A stretch of DNA of 64,000 nt from Erwinia pyri (GCF_030758455.1 NZ_CP132353.1:2604001-2668000); one strand, 5' to 3'; counted from the stretch's first letter, positions 1 to 6,938 are shown. Notes: a model not told the origin generated them from the letters alone. Made by a program: numbers and translations.

Positions 1-381
1 CAGGCCGGTGCCTGGACAGATTCATATGCGGCAGCCCGGCTGAGTGATGTAATCAGGTGGTGTTCTACGACTGTGAAGGTTTCTGATGATGCATTCGCGT
101 TGGACGTCCGAGGCGAATCTATGACAAATCCCAATGGGTACCCAAGTATTCCGGAAGGCTCCACTGTTATCGTGGAACCAAACTATGGATCGTTCACTGA
201 ACTCAACGGAAAGATTGTTGTTGCTGTGATTGATGGTAGTTCTGATGCAACGGTTAAGAAGATGGTCGTAGATGGGCCTTACCACTATCTGATGCCCCTA
301 AACCCTAATTTTAAGCCTATTGAATGCGATAATTCCTGCAGGATTTTAGGAAAAGTAGTTCAAGTCCTTCAAGAGCTTTAA
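1..381 (+). CDS. CI/LexA-like phage repressor, C-terminal S24 peptidase domain (partial)
   Basis: The reading frame is open from base 1, so the DNA-binding N-terminus lies outside the window. The visible 126 residues are a LexA/CI/UmuD-type self-cleaving domain: an Ala-Gly cleavage site close to the start (QAGAW), the catalytic serine in GESM and the catalytic lysine in DATVKKM. In this family RecA filaments provoke self-cleavage, which inactivates the repressor and induces the prophage. A terminator follows directly, and beyond it lie two palindromes that fit as its operators. Family assignment is firm; its partner operators are inferred from position. Confidence 0.85.
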   Translation, partial: QAGAWTDSYAAARLSDVIRWCSTTVKVSDDAFALDVRGESMTNPNGYPSIPEGSTVIVEPNYGSFTELNGKIVVAVIDGSSDATVKKMVVDGPYHYLMPLNPNFKPIECDNSCRILGKVVQVLQEL

Positions 382-391
382 CCTCCTCCTG

Positions 392-414
392 CCCGCGAAT
401 GCGGGTTTATTTTT
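392..414 (+). terminator. Terminator after the repressor gene
   Basis: CCCGC and GCGGG pair around GAAT and are followed by TTTATTTTT. It lies 11 bases after the repressor stop codon. Confidence 0.8.
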
Positions 415-423
415 GCCCATTAA

Positions 424-439
424 GGTAACTCCTGTTACC
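424..439. promoter_or_regulatory. Phage operator 1 (oL-like)
   Basis: GGTAACTCCTGTTACC is a perfect 6+6 inverted repeat with a 4-base centre. It lies just upstream of the -35 element of the early promoter and shares 11 of 16 bases with a second site at 458-473. Position and repetition suggest binding by the repressor encoded at the left edge. Confidence 0.6.
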
Positions 440-446
440 AAAACTA

Positions 447-475
447 TTGACACTCACTGTAACTTTAATTACCTT
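447..475 (+). promoter_or_regulatory. pL-like early promoter
   Basis: A perfect -35 box TTGACA (447-452) is followed after 17 bases by TACCTT (470-475), a weak -10 match. The box sits between the two operators and the second operator overlaps the -10, as expected of a repressible phage early promoter reading into the small genes. Confidence 0.55.
458..473. promoter_or_regulatory. Phage operator 2 (oL-like)
   Basis: TGTAACTTTAATTACC is an imperfect inverted repeat (GTAA/TTAC arms) matching operator 1 at 11 of 16 positions. The centres are 34 bp apart, a little over three helical turns. It overlaps the -10 region of the early promoter. Confidence 0.55.
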
Positions 476-540
476 AAGTCTATACGATAGCTAACATCGG
501 TTACTCAGATGTTGGTCTCGGTAAAATGCTGTGTGTAGTC

Positions 541-975
541 TTGGCGGGTAGCCGGCTCTTCAACCTCACCGGGGCAATTGAAGATTCTGAAACCGGTATA
601 CCCGCACTTTTTGCACATCAGGTAAGGGTATTTGCAATGTGGGTGCTTTTAAGCGCTTTAGAGACGCAAAGTGAATGCCCTTACCTGTGGTGAATTGATG
701 GGTTGCAGCGGCGCATCCCTTAACCGGTGACCTAATAATTAGGGCAATCCGCTTAACCGTGACGATGGGACTAAGCGCGAGAAATACGGGTGTAACAGTT
801 GGGCCAATGACCGCTGGGAAAGATCAGCACACAACAGGTAAGAGCACTTTTCCGTGGCGAAGGAAACTCAAGAAGACCTCCCTGAACTGATTGGTGCTCT
901 TTCCGATGTGGTCATATCCGGTGATAGTCAGGTCCATCCCACCTGACGCAGGTTCAACTCCTGCCACCACTTCAA
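541..975 (+). ncRNA. Hairpin-dense untranslated phage leader
   Basis: No open frame of useful length lies between the early promoter and the first gene at 1101. The stretch is full of perfect inverted repeats: 544-550 with 599-605 (7 bp) enclosing CCGG pairing 552-555/593-596 and TCTTCAA/TTGAAGA 557-563/578-584; 619-632 with 674-687 (14 bp including one G-U); 731-735/739-743; 750-755/772-777 (6 bp); 840-847/894-901 (8 bp); then a cloverleaf at 905-973. Such density suggests a folded RNA in the early transcript, for instance an antitermination element like HK022 put, or an sRNA. Folding is read by eye; the function is inference. Confidence 0.5.
905..973 (+). ncRNA. tRNA-like cloverleaf element
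   Basis: Four arms can be drawn. An acceptor-like stem pairs 905-912 with 966-973 (7 of 8 pairs). A short D-like hairpin TATC-CGGT-GATA spans 915-926. An anticodon-like hairpin has a 7-bp stem 927-933/941-947 and a 7-base loop. A canonical T-arm spans 948-964 with 5 bp and the loop TTCAACT, which fits the TTCRANN rule. It lacks a variable loop, a normal D-loop, U33 and an encoded CCA, so it is not an ordinary tRNA. It could be a tRNA mimic, a decayed tRNA or an RNase P/processing signal. Confidence 0.45.
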
Positions 976-1100
976 TCATTTGGGAGAATCCGGCTGTGGT
1001 GCGTTGCAGCGTCCACCAGCCAATCTAAAACACTATGGCTCTCTGAATTATTGCCAATCTGGCAAGGGATTCGTGCAGCCTGAAATCGACAGAGGCACAC

Positions 1101-1550
1101 ATGGCAGAAGTTGCAGCATTAACCACTTCAGAGCTCGTTTCAGAAGCTTTCGGTAAAGCAAAAGAGCTGGATAAGTTTTCCCCGGAGACCGCCAGCCTGC
1201 TTCGCGCATTGGCAATAAGGCTTGATGTCCGCCAGGCGATCGTCAAAGCGTCACCAGATGCTCTGGTACCGCGTTATGAGCCTGACTACATGATGCAAAT
1301 GAACCATGAGATGGCTTTCATGCGTCGCTGTGAACATGGCCAATATGTGAAATATGAAGAGCTGGCCATCTTCATGGAGCAGAACGTCCACATGAAGATG
1401 GTGCAAACCACCCTCTCACTGGCTCTCGATCTTCCCGGCGTTAAATCTTTTGCAGCTGAAGTGATCGACCGGGTTCTGAACGGGGCAACTCCTGGAATGG
1501 AGGGTTACCCATGCGTTCGCCAACCGATGACATCACAGTTGGATTCGTAA
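1101..1550 (+). CDS. Hypothetical phage early protein (149 aa)
   Basis: This is the first gene after the structured leader, with an AGAGG ribosome site about 7 bases before the ATG. The product is a soluble, probably helical protein with no motif I recognise; it holds the place occupied by N and neighbouring genes in lambda but is not N-like (not short and arginine-rich). Its 3' end overlaps the next gene by 40 bases, showing translational coupling in one early operon. The function is unknown. Confidence 0.65.
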   Translation: MAEVAALTTSELVSEAFGKAKELDKFSPETASLLRALAIRLDVRQAIVKASPDALVPRYEPDYMMQMNHEMAFMRRCEHGQYVKYEELAIFMEQNVHMKMVQTTLSLALDLPGVKSFAAEVIDRVLNGATPGMEGYPCVRQPMTSQLDS

Positions 1551-1693
1551 CCTTCATCTACAGCCGCCAGCAGCACGGATGGCTCTGTATGCAGTATGGG
1601 GTTGTCTCAAATCCCATCAAAGCTCAGAACCTCGCTGAAAAGCTGAATGGCCATCTTAACGGGAAGCATGGGAGCCAGATTTATGTCCACTAA
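1511..1693 (+). CDS. DUF1317-like phage protein (lambda Orf60a family)
   Basis: The product is 60 residues with the pattern D-I-T-V-G-F-V-T-F-I-Y-S...G-W followed by NPIKAQNLAEKLN. It resembles the lambda Orf60a protein of the xis-exo interval in length and in both blocks. A GGAGGG ribosome site lies upstream of the ATG, and the gene overlaps the 3' end of the preceding one in another frame. Its role is unknown in lambda as well. The family call rests on remembered similarity. Confidence 0.65.
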   Translation: MRSPTDDITVGFVTFIYSRQQHGWLCMQYGVVSNPIKAQNLAEKLNGHLNGKHGSQIYVH

Positions 1694-1877
1694 AAAAGCA
1701 AAGTTGACCGAGCGTCATGCCCGGAAACTTCACATGGGATGCTATACCCCAGTTAAACATCACAACCGCGGGAACATGCACCTCATCAAATTCAATATGG
1801 GCATGTATTACGGCTCCCTTAGTCATTTGGCTCACGCAACCTTTATCAAAGTGAAGCATGATCATGAAATTAACTGA
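1683..1877 (+). CDS. Small basic phage protein (64 aa)
   Basis: The ATG at 1683 overlaps the stop of the preceding gene by 11 bases; a longer in-frame start at 1647 would run deep into that gene and is less likely. The product is rich in lysine and histidine (MSTKKAKLTERHARK at the start). It has no recognised domain. It overlaps the next gene by 20 bases, so it belongs to the same operon. Confidence 0.5.
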   Translation: MSTKKAKLTERHARKLHMGCYTPVKHHNRGNMHLIKFNMGMYYGSLSHLAHATFIKVKHDHEIN

Positions 1878-2154
1878 ACATGAAATGCGCGGCGTGATTA
1901 CCGGTAAGGCTCTGCCAGCTGATATTCGTTTCGGTGAAAGCGTACCCGCATATTTGGTTCGTAAGTTTGATGAGTTTCAGGAGCAGGTGAAGGCACTGCC
2001 GGCGGAGAATGAGGAGCTGAAATATGTGATAGCGCAGTTATTGCAGGATGCCCAGCGTATTCAGCAACTCGAACCAAACGCTGGAACTGAAGCAAGGATT
2101 AGCACAGCTAAAAATGCACTGCGCGCTGCGCCAGATGCGGAGGAAGGGGTATGA
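1858..2154 (+). CDS. Hypothetical phage protein (98 aa)
   Basis: An ATG at 1858 is followed by a second at 1864; either may be used. The product has a predicted helical middle (EELKYVIAQLLQDAQRIQQLE) of coiled-coil character and an alanine-rich tail. It looks like the short segments found in Eaa/Ea22-type proteins of lambdoid phages. Its stop overlaps the start of the next gene by 4 bases (ATGA). The function is unknown. Confidence 0.55.
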   Translation: MIMKLTEHEMRGVITGKALPADIRFGESVPAYLVRKFDEFQEQVKALPAENEELKYVIAQLLQDAQRIQQLEPNAGTEARISTAKNALRAAPDAEEGV

Positions 2155-2561
2155 CCCAATACCGTCACGCTCCAGAGATAACCGATGAAGTAATAACTGA
2201 TGCTTTTGCGAACTACAACTTTGGACGAACTGATTATCGTGAGTTTCTGGGTTACAGCGTTTTGAAAAAGGTTTGCGGCTGGCATTGTGGCCACACCATT
2301 ACGAGCATCATGGTTGACCTTAAACTGATCACGCCGAAGCATTTCAAACTGACAAAATTGGGACAGATGTTTCTTTCTGATAGCTACGATGATCCACTGA
2401 GAACTACACCTGCGTCAGCCGTCGTTCCAGAGGGGTGGAAGCTTGTACCGGTTGAGCCGACAGGGGCAATGTACGCAGCTGGTGACGAACAGCTAACCAC
2501 CAAACAAGTTTGGGATGCCATGCTGGCAGCGGCCCTGGCGCCGGGAGGTGATGATGTCTGA
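2151..2561 (+). CDS. Eaa/Ea22-like phage early protein (136 aa)
   Basis: The N-terminal two thirds carry DEVITDAFANYNFG and a winged-helix-like block ending LKLITPKHFKLTKLGQ. The C-terminus has the mosaic segment WKLVPVEPTGAMYAAG...VWDAMLAAA, which recurs at the ends of many lambdoid accessory early proteins. These proteins are modular and dispensable, and none has a settled function. The gene is coupled to the previous one by an ATGA overlap and overlaps the next one. Confidence 0.65.
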   Translation: MTQYRHAPEITDEVITDAFANYNFGRTDYREFLGYSVLKKVCGWHCGHTITSIMVDLKLITPKHFKLTKLGQMFLSDSYDDPLRTTPASAVVPEGWKLVPVEPTGAMYAAGDEQLTTKQVWDAMLAAALAPGGDDV

Positions 2562-2784
2562 TAATTATCAGCGCCGCGGCAATCAGCTTACCTGCGGCCG
2601 TCGATGGACATCTGATGATGTTGCATCTCTGGAAAAACTCGCTTCCACCACTTCGCCAAAGTTGATAGCAAAGAAGCTTAAACGCTCTTACGAGTCAGTA
2701 AGACAAAAAGCCAAGCAGCGTAAGGTATCTTTCTTGGCTGAACGACGAAGGAATATGGAGGAGAAAACTAAGCCAAATTTATGA
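2551..2784 (+). CDS. Small Myb/SANT-like helix-turn-helix phage protein
   Basis: A GGGAGGTG ribosome site directly precedes tandem ATG codons at 2551 and 2554; the extended frame from 2515 is not needed. The 77-78 residue product has RRWTSDDVASLEKLA...PKLIAKKLKRSYESVRQKAKQRKV, the three-helix spacing of Myb/SANT-like DNA-binding domains (Trp near the start, R-S-x-x-S-V-R-x-K recognition helix). It ends in a basic tail. It probably binds DNA; the target is unknown. Confidence 0.6.
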   Translation: MMSDNYQRRGNQLTCGRRWTSDDVASLEKLASTTSPKLIAKKLKRSYESVRQKAKQRKVSFLAERRRNMEEKTKPNL

Positions 2785-2892
2785 CACAAATTACTGTGTT
2801 TATAACCAGTATTTTTCTTTAAGCAGTTCCCAAATAGGTGTAATGTGATATGTGAAGTAACCACGCAACCCATTAACCATAAAGGAAATATT

Positions 2893-3174
2893 ATGTCATA
2901 TACCGATCAGGATTTTGAAGACCTGCAAGACCTTAACACTCTTTATCGCGGTGCCATTCTGGATACTACTGAAGTTATCGGCTGGGGTATCGAAATTCTG
3001 ACAAAGGTGGTTGCCGCAAGTGATGCTGGCACGCCGGGTTCACTCTCTCCATACGATCAGTATCAGGCTAAACAGACCCTGATGTACCTCAAGGGGCGTA
3101 AAAACGAGAATGACCAGTACCGCAAATCAACTGACGCTCCGCCACGCACTTTTGAGCAGTACGAACACCCGTAA
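2893..3174 (+). CDS. Hypothetical phage protein (93 aa)
   Basis: The ATG at 2893 follows AAAGGAAAT, a good ribosome site; the in-frame start at 2845 has none. The product is acidic, soluble and without recognised motifs. A terminator follows at 3192-3214, so it closes this transcription unit. The gap before it (2785-2892) may hold a separate promoter. Confidence 0.55.
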   Translation: MSYTDQDFEDLQDLNTLYRGAILDTTEVIGWGIEILTKVVAASDAGTPGSLSPYDQYQAKQTLMYLKGRKNENDQYRKSTDAPPRTFEQYEHP

Positions 3175-3191
3175 TTGATGTTTGACCCGAC

Positions 3192-3214
3192 AGCCGCCCA
3201 TGAGGCGGCTTTTT
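3192..3214 (+). terminator. Phage terminator
   Basis: AGCCGCC (3192-3198) and GGCGGCT (3204-3210) form a 7-bp stem followed by TTTT. Confidence 0.75.
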
Positions 3215-3296
3215 AATATGTACAGGAGCTCAGCACGCTTACAGGATTTATATTGCTAAGTACCTCAGCCAGCAACCCCGGCGTCGGGAGGTGGCG

Positions 3297-3398
3297 ATGC
3301 CTAATCCTCCACTACCTGGCGATCCGAATGGTTGTTACTTTCTCTCTATAGAGGATTCGGATTGCTGGCAAACATTCGGTTGGCATGACCTGAAATAA
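3297..3398 (+). CDS. Possible 33-residue phage peptide
   Basis: An ATG at 3297 lies behind a strong GGGAGGTGGCG ribosome site and opens a 33-codon frame (starting MPNPPLPGDPNGCYFLSIED) rich in proline, aspartate and tryptophan. The frame fills part of an otherwise empty gap between a terminator and the PrtN-like gene. Only the ribosome site and composition support it. Confidence 0.35.
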   Translation: MPNPPLPGDPNGCYFLSIEDSDCWQTFGWHDLK

Positions 3399-3403
3399 TA
3401 GGT

Positions 3404-3415
3404 GTGACATGTCAC
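3404..3415. promoter_or_regulatory. Perfect 12-bp palindrome before the PrtN-like gene
   Basis: GTGACATGTCAC is a perfect palindrome 50 bp upstream of the PrtN-like start. It may be an operator or a protein-binding site for excision; no partner is known. Confidence 0.35.
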
Positions 3416-3464
3416 GGTAGTTTTATCCCCGTTGCAGCGGGTAATGAAGATGGGAGACTCGATT

Positions 3465-3719
3465 ATGAACACAATGTTTTTACTGATGGCAGAATACAAT
3501 ACTGCGGTAATACCTCTTTCAGCAGTCAGCGAGAAATATTTTGGTATGAAGCCGGAGCATGCTGAGAGAAAAGCAGCAACCTGCAAACTGCCTATCGTGA
3601 CCTTCCGTGCAGGGAGTACTCAGAAGGCACCCAGGATGGTTCACATTAAGGACCTGGCTGATTATATCGATCAGCAAAGAACCGAGGGAATTGCGCTTCA
3701 TCAGATCCTGCAAAAGTGA
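3465..3719 (+). CDS. PrtN-family / excisionase-like protein
   Basis: The ATG at 3465 has GGGAG 8 bases upstream and gives MNTMFLLMAEYN, the usual opening of pyocin activator PrtN-family proteins; upstream in-frame starts are less well placed. The 84-residue product keeps the family pattern AVIPL...YFGM...AERKA....LPIVTFR...QKAPRMVHIKDLADYID. PrtN activates pyocin genes in Pseudomonas; enterobacterial prophage copies at attachment-site ends probably act as excisionase or directionality factors. Here it is the last phage gene before the chromosome, which fits the second role. Confidence 0.75.
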   Translation: MNTMFLLMAEYNTAVIPLSAVSEKYFGMKPEHAERKAATCKLPIVTFRAGSTQKAPRMVHIKDLADYIDQQRTEGIALHQILQK

Positions 3720-3727
3720 ACTTCTAC

Positions 3728-3748
3728 GGGGCTAATGAGCCCCTTTTT
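3728..3748 (+). terminator. Terminator after the PrtN-like gene
   Basis: GGGGCT and AGCCCC pair around AATG, followed by TTTTT, 8 bases after the stop codon. Confidence 0.8.
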
Positions 3749-3846
3749 ATTGTCGTTTTTTTACTGTCATTTCTGCGCGAATTTCACTATCATTGCACCC
3801 CTAGAGCACCCCAATACAATTTAAGTGATTGATTAGATGAAAAAAA

Positions 3847-3867
3847 GCCCCACCAAAATGATGGGGC
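3847..3867 (-). terminator. cutC terminator
   Basis: GCCCCA (3847-3852) pairs with TGGGGC (3862-3867); on the minus strand it is followed by a run of T (A run at 3841-3846). It marks the chromosomal side of the prophage junction. Confidence 0.8.
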
Positions 3868-3922
3868 CTGGTACTTGCAAACATCACGTCTTTTACTGGC
3901 GTGCTGCGCGGCAAAATCGGCG

Positions 3923-4678
3923 TCAGGCGACTCTCACCGGCGAACTGAGCGACAGCGCCACCTTCATCGCTTCAACCATATCGGTATCCACGCAGGTGCG
4001 GCTGAACTCATCGGTTTCTGCTACAGAACTCATAGAGACACCGGCTTTGCGGTAACGCATGGGTGAGGCAACCCGCTGGCTGGCTGAGCTGTGAACCTCA
4101 CTCAAACCAGCATCAATAAACTTTTGCAAATTGCTGAGGCGCACGCCGGCCCCAGCCATAATGATAGGACCCCGGGTCATCCTGTTTAGTTCCTTAAGCA
4201 GCGCTAATCCGCTTTCTGCGCTTTGCTGCTGACCAGAGGTCAGGATCCTCGCCACGCCCAGGTCGGTCAGCTGTTGCAGCGCCATTAAGGGACTGTGGCA
4301 GAGATCGAAAGCACGGTGAAAGGTTACCGCCATGCCTTCACACAGCGGCATGATCTGCTTCATCCTGGGCAGATCAATATGGCCATCCACATCCAGTACC
4401 CCCACCACCACGCCGGGAAAACCGAGTTCACGGATCAGAGCGATATCCGATTTTATCTCATTAAATTCACTGTTCGTGAAGCAAAAGTCGCCGCCACGTG
4501 GGCGAACGATAGGATGAACGGGCAGCGTAAGCGTCGCGCGGGCCTGTTTCAGGCTGCCTGCAGAGGGAGTTAACCCGCCCTCGGCAGGTGCAGCGCAGAG
4601 TTCTACCCGATCCGCTCCTGCCTTCTCGGCAGCCAGTGCACAATCGACTCCATAGCAGCATACTTCCAGTTTTAGCAT
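3923..4678 (-). CDS. cutC: CutC family protein
   Basis: The 251-residue product matches CutC throughout: [28 protein letters not shown] at the start, [14 protein letters not shown] and ILTSGQ in the middle, forming a TIM-barrel. CutC is linked to copper homeostasis in E. coli, although its biochemical role remains doubtful. The GGAGG site 5 bases before the ATG fixes the start. The gene is divergent from the aminotransferase gene across about 100 bp and has its own terminator at the prophage edge. Confidence 0.93.
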   Translation of the reverse strand: MLKLEVCCYGVDCALAAEKAGADRVELCAAPAEGGLTPSAGSLKQARATLTLPVHPIVRPRGGDFCFTNSEFNEIKSDIALIRELGFPGVVVGVLDVDGHIDLPRMKQIMPLCEGMAVTFHRAFDLCHSPLMALQQLTDLGVARILTSGQQQSAESGLALLKELNRMTRGPIIMAGAGVRLSNLQKFIDAGLSEVHSSASQRVASPMRYRKAGVSMSSVAETDEFSRTCVDTDMVEAMKVALSLSSPVRVA

Positions 4679-4778
4679 CCCATCCTCCTGTTAATGACTG
4701 CTGGCTGGTTGTGTAAATCTTTCCGGATGTTTAGTCTGAATCCAGAACCTAAGATTAATATTAACGGGAATCACTAAC

Positions 4779-5939
4779 ATGGCATGCAATTTTAATGAAC
4801 GGATCGATCGCCGTCACAGCGATAGCCTGAAATGGCAGAAATATGGTGATCAGGACGTCCTCCCACTCTGGGTGGCTGACACAGATTTTCGTTCACCGGA
4901 TTGCGTTATCGATGCGCTTAAGCAGCGTGTGGAGCACGGAGTTTTTGGCTACGGCAACCCTCCAGCTGAGTTAACTGAGGTGATTATTGCCCGTCTTGCT
5001 GAACGGTATCAGTGGGCGGTTGAGCCTGAGTGGCTGGTATTTTTACCCGGCATCGTCAGCGGACTGAATCTCGCCGTACGCGCTTTTACTGAATCGCATC
5101 AGGGTACCCTTGCCCCTACGCCCATTTATCCTCCTTTCCGCTCCTCATCCGCACTCGCTAAACGCACGCAGCGGAATGCGCAGATGCGGTTAGAGGAAAA
5201 TCGCTGGGTGATGGATCTCGCGGCGCTCGAGCCACAGATGAGTGGAAACGAAAAGCTGTTAATGCTGTGTAACCCGCATAATCCGGGCGGAACGGTCTAT
5301 CGTCGCGATGAGCTTGAAGCACAGCTGCGCTTTGCTAAACGGCATGATTTGATCGTCTGTTCCGATGAGATCCACTGCGATCTGCTGCTGGAACCTGGCG
5401 TCAGACATATACCTTTTGCCACCCTGAGCGAGGACGCCGCGCAGCGCTCGGTCACTCTGATGTCCCCTTCGAAAACGTTCAATATTGCCGGTCTGGGCGC
5501 TTCCCTGGCGATTATCCCCAATCCTGAACTGCGCAAGCGCTTTACTCAGCAGCGCCAGGGGATCGTACCGAGTGTCGATATTCTGGCTTATGTTGCTGCA
5601 ACGGCGGCCTGGCGCGACGGTCAGCCGTGGCTGGAGGAAAAACTGGCTTACCTGCGTGAAAACCGTGACCTTATTACCCGCCGCGTCAATGCGATGCCTG
5701 GCCTGTCGCTGGTTGCGCCAGAGGCGACCTATCTTGCGTGGATTGACGCCAGCCAGCTTAAGGTCCCCAGTCCGGCACAGTTCTTTGAACAGCATGGACT
5801 GGGGTTCTCGCCAGGGCGTGATTTTGGCGATGACGGTTTTGTCCGGTTCAATTTCGGTTGCCCGCGCGCGCTGGTGGAAGAAGCCTTAAAGCGGATGGAG
5901 AACGCCATTAGCGCGCTCCCCCGCCAGAACATCTTATAG
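4779..5939 (+). CDS. PatB/MalY-type PLP-dependent C-S lyase
   Basis: The 386-residue product is a fold-type I PLP enzyme of the cystathionine beta-lyase PatB/MalY family. It shows VADTDF near residue 30, CNPHNPGG, CSDEIHCDLL and the PLP lysine in SPSKTFNIAGL, with a C-terminal small domain containing FSPGRDFG and the carboxylate-binding FNFGCPR. Family members cleave cystathionine or cysteine to pyruvate, ammonia and a thiol; E. coli MalY also represses MalT. Its 3' end overlaps the convergent yecM by 6 bases. Confidence 0.88.
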   Translation: MACNFNERIDRRHSDSLKWQKYGDQDVLPLWVADTDFRSPDCVIDALKQRVEHGVFGYGNPPAELTEVIIARLAERYQWAVEPEWLVFLPGIVSGLNLAVRAFTESHQGTLAPTPIYPPFRSSSALAKRTQRNAQMRLEENRWVMDLAALEPQMSGNEKLLMLCNPHNPGGTVYRRDELEAQLRFAKRHDLIVCSDEIHCDLLLEPGVRHIPFATLSEDAAQRSVTLMSPSKTFNIAGLGASLAIIPNPELRKRFTQQRQGIVPSVDILAYVAATAAWRDGQPWLEEKLAYLRENRDLITRRVNAMPGLSLVAPEATYLAWIDASQLKVPSPAQFFEQHGLGFSPGRDFGDDGFVRFNFGCPRALVEEALKRMENAISALPRQNIL

Positions 5940-6500
5940 CTCGCTGTCGACGATCTCTTTCAGGCTCCAGGGATGGAACTTGATCGTCACGCTGCCATCG
6001 GTAATGGCCAGGGTAGGATTAGGAAGGCGTTCCCCTGCGCCCTTTGGGGCGCTGCTTTTGATGGAGATCCCCTGCTGAGTCAGCCCGCTGTCAGAGCAAA
6101 GTGCCAGCGCGCGGCTTCCTAATTGCTCCACATCTCCTCTTAAAACCACTTCAATATGTTCCCAACCTTCGTGCCGATAAAGGCGGTTGCCTGGCCATGG
6201 CAGTTCAACAACGCTTATCTCCCAAGGCCCCACGCTTAACGGCGACTCCAGTTCAAAAAGGCTCACAGGACGGCCATTAATCTCTTTTTCAGAAAGCAGG
6301 ACGCCATGCTGCAAAAAGCCTGTTTTCCAGCGCTCTGCCGTGGTGTTCTGATGGCAGCGCACCGCAATGTGATCGACCTCCAGCTGCGTCAGCGCTAATC
6401 CCAGCCGATCCGCCAAATCGTAAAGGGAGTGTAAAAAACGGGGTAAATCATTAGCCAGATCGTTTAATTCTTCTGCATTTTTGCCTGCAAACAGCGTCAT
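5934..6500 (-). CDS. yecM: YecM family VOC-fold protein
   Basis: The 188-residue product matches YecM: DHIAVRC...WKTGFLQHGVLLSEKEINGRPV and the PLPWPGNRLYRHEGWEHIEVV-type block (here VELPWPGNRLYRHEGWEHIE). YecM has the vicinal-oxygen-chelate fold with conserved His and Glu suggesting a metal site; its substrate is unknown. It stands near argS and cutC as in E. coli. Its stop is shared with the 3' end of the convergent aminotransferase gene. Confidence 0.88.
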   Translation of the reverse strand: MTLFAGKNAEELNDLANDLPRFLHSLYDLADRLGLALTQLEVDHIAVRCHQNTTAERWKTGFLQHGVLLSEKEINGRPVSLFELESPLSVGPWEISVVELPWPGNRLYRHEGWEHIEVVLRGDVEQLGSRALALCSDSGLTQQGISIKSSAPKGAGERLPNPTLAITDGSVTIKFHPWSLKEIVDSEL

Positions 6501-6803
6501 TTGCTTACCTTACTGTAGTTTTTCTTACCATTTATTTTCTGACAGGCCCGATTACCGGGCCAGCGTAACTGATGATTACGCCACATTTCATAAAGAACCC
6601 GCTCTTTTAAGACGATATTTAAATCAAATTTCCAGTTTAAGCTGGTTCAGGGCCACGCTAATATTTAGAAAGTGGCCTTTAACTTTTTGTTTTAGTTTAC
6701 TTAAATTTATACAATGCGACTATTCTTAAATCCTGTTGAGGTCGTTGTGGGTTATTCTGGATCCTTATAGATTTGTTCCGACCCTCATACAAGGAAAAGC
6801 AAA
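6501..6803. other. Intergenic region yecM to small peptide gene
   Basis: The stretch is AT-rich toward its middle. A 6-bp hairpin (GGCCCG/CGGGCC, 6545-6561) without a T run lies just upstream of yecM. No convincing gene is present; an open frame at 6481-6729 has neither a good ribosome site nor a coding look. Confidence 0.5.
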
Positions 6804-6938
6804 ATGCTTATGTTAATTTTAGTTGCAGTGCTAATTGCAATGATGGGGTTTGCGCTGGTCCGCCACTGGAAGGTACGTAACGATAAAACTACCATTGCGA
6901 GTCCCCATCGTCCTCATCGTGCAGCCCGTCGCCGCTAA
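6804..6938 (+). CDS. Small single-pass membrane peptide (44 aa)
   Basis: ATG at 6804 follows AAGGA at 6791-6795. The peptide begins MLMLILVAVLIAMMGFALVR, a single hydrophobic helix of about 19 residues, and continues with a strongly basic tail (RPHRAARRR). The hydrophobic N-terminus with positive C-terminus suggests an N-out, C-in inner-membrane peptide. A 10-bp hairpin (6946-6972) follows the stop. It lies between yecM and argS. I do not recognise a named family. Confidence 0.6.
   Translation: MLMLILVAVLIAMMGFALVRHWKVRNDKTTIASPHRPHRAARRR

Larger units (their letters stand above)
1..3800 (+). mobile_element. Edge of a lambdoid prophage (early-left region)
   Basis: The segment carries the 3' end of a CI-like repressor, a pL-like promoter with paired operators, a run of small overlapping genes of phage type (a lambda Orf60a/DUF1317-like protein, an Eaa/Ea22-like protein, a PrtN/excisionase-like protein) and three intrinsic terminators, all on one strand. 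The order repressor, operator-promoter, small early genes, excisionase-like gene is that of the lambda left arm. The chromosome resumes at the cutC terminator (3847-3867). The left end lies outside the window. The right junction falls somewhere in 3749-3838; no integrase and no att repeat can be recognised there, so the boundary is approximate. Confidence 0.8.

Noticed and set aside
905..973. Calling the phage cloverleaf a functional tRNA
   Set aside because: It lacks U33, a normal D-loop, a variable loop and CCA, so only a tRNA-like element is claimed.
1025..1246. Minus-strand frame of 73 codons in the prophage
   Set aside because: It overlaps the start of the first early gene and runs against all phage genes, with no ribosome site or family pattern.
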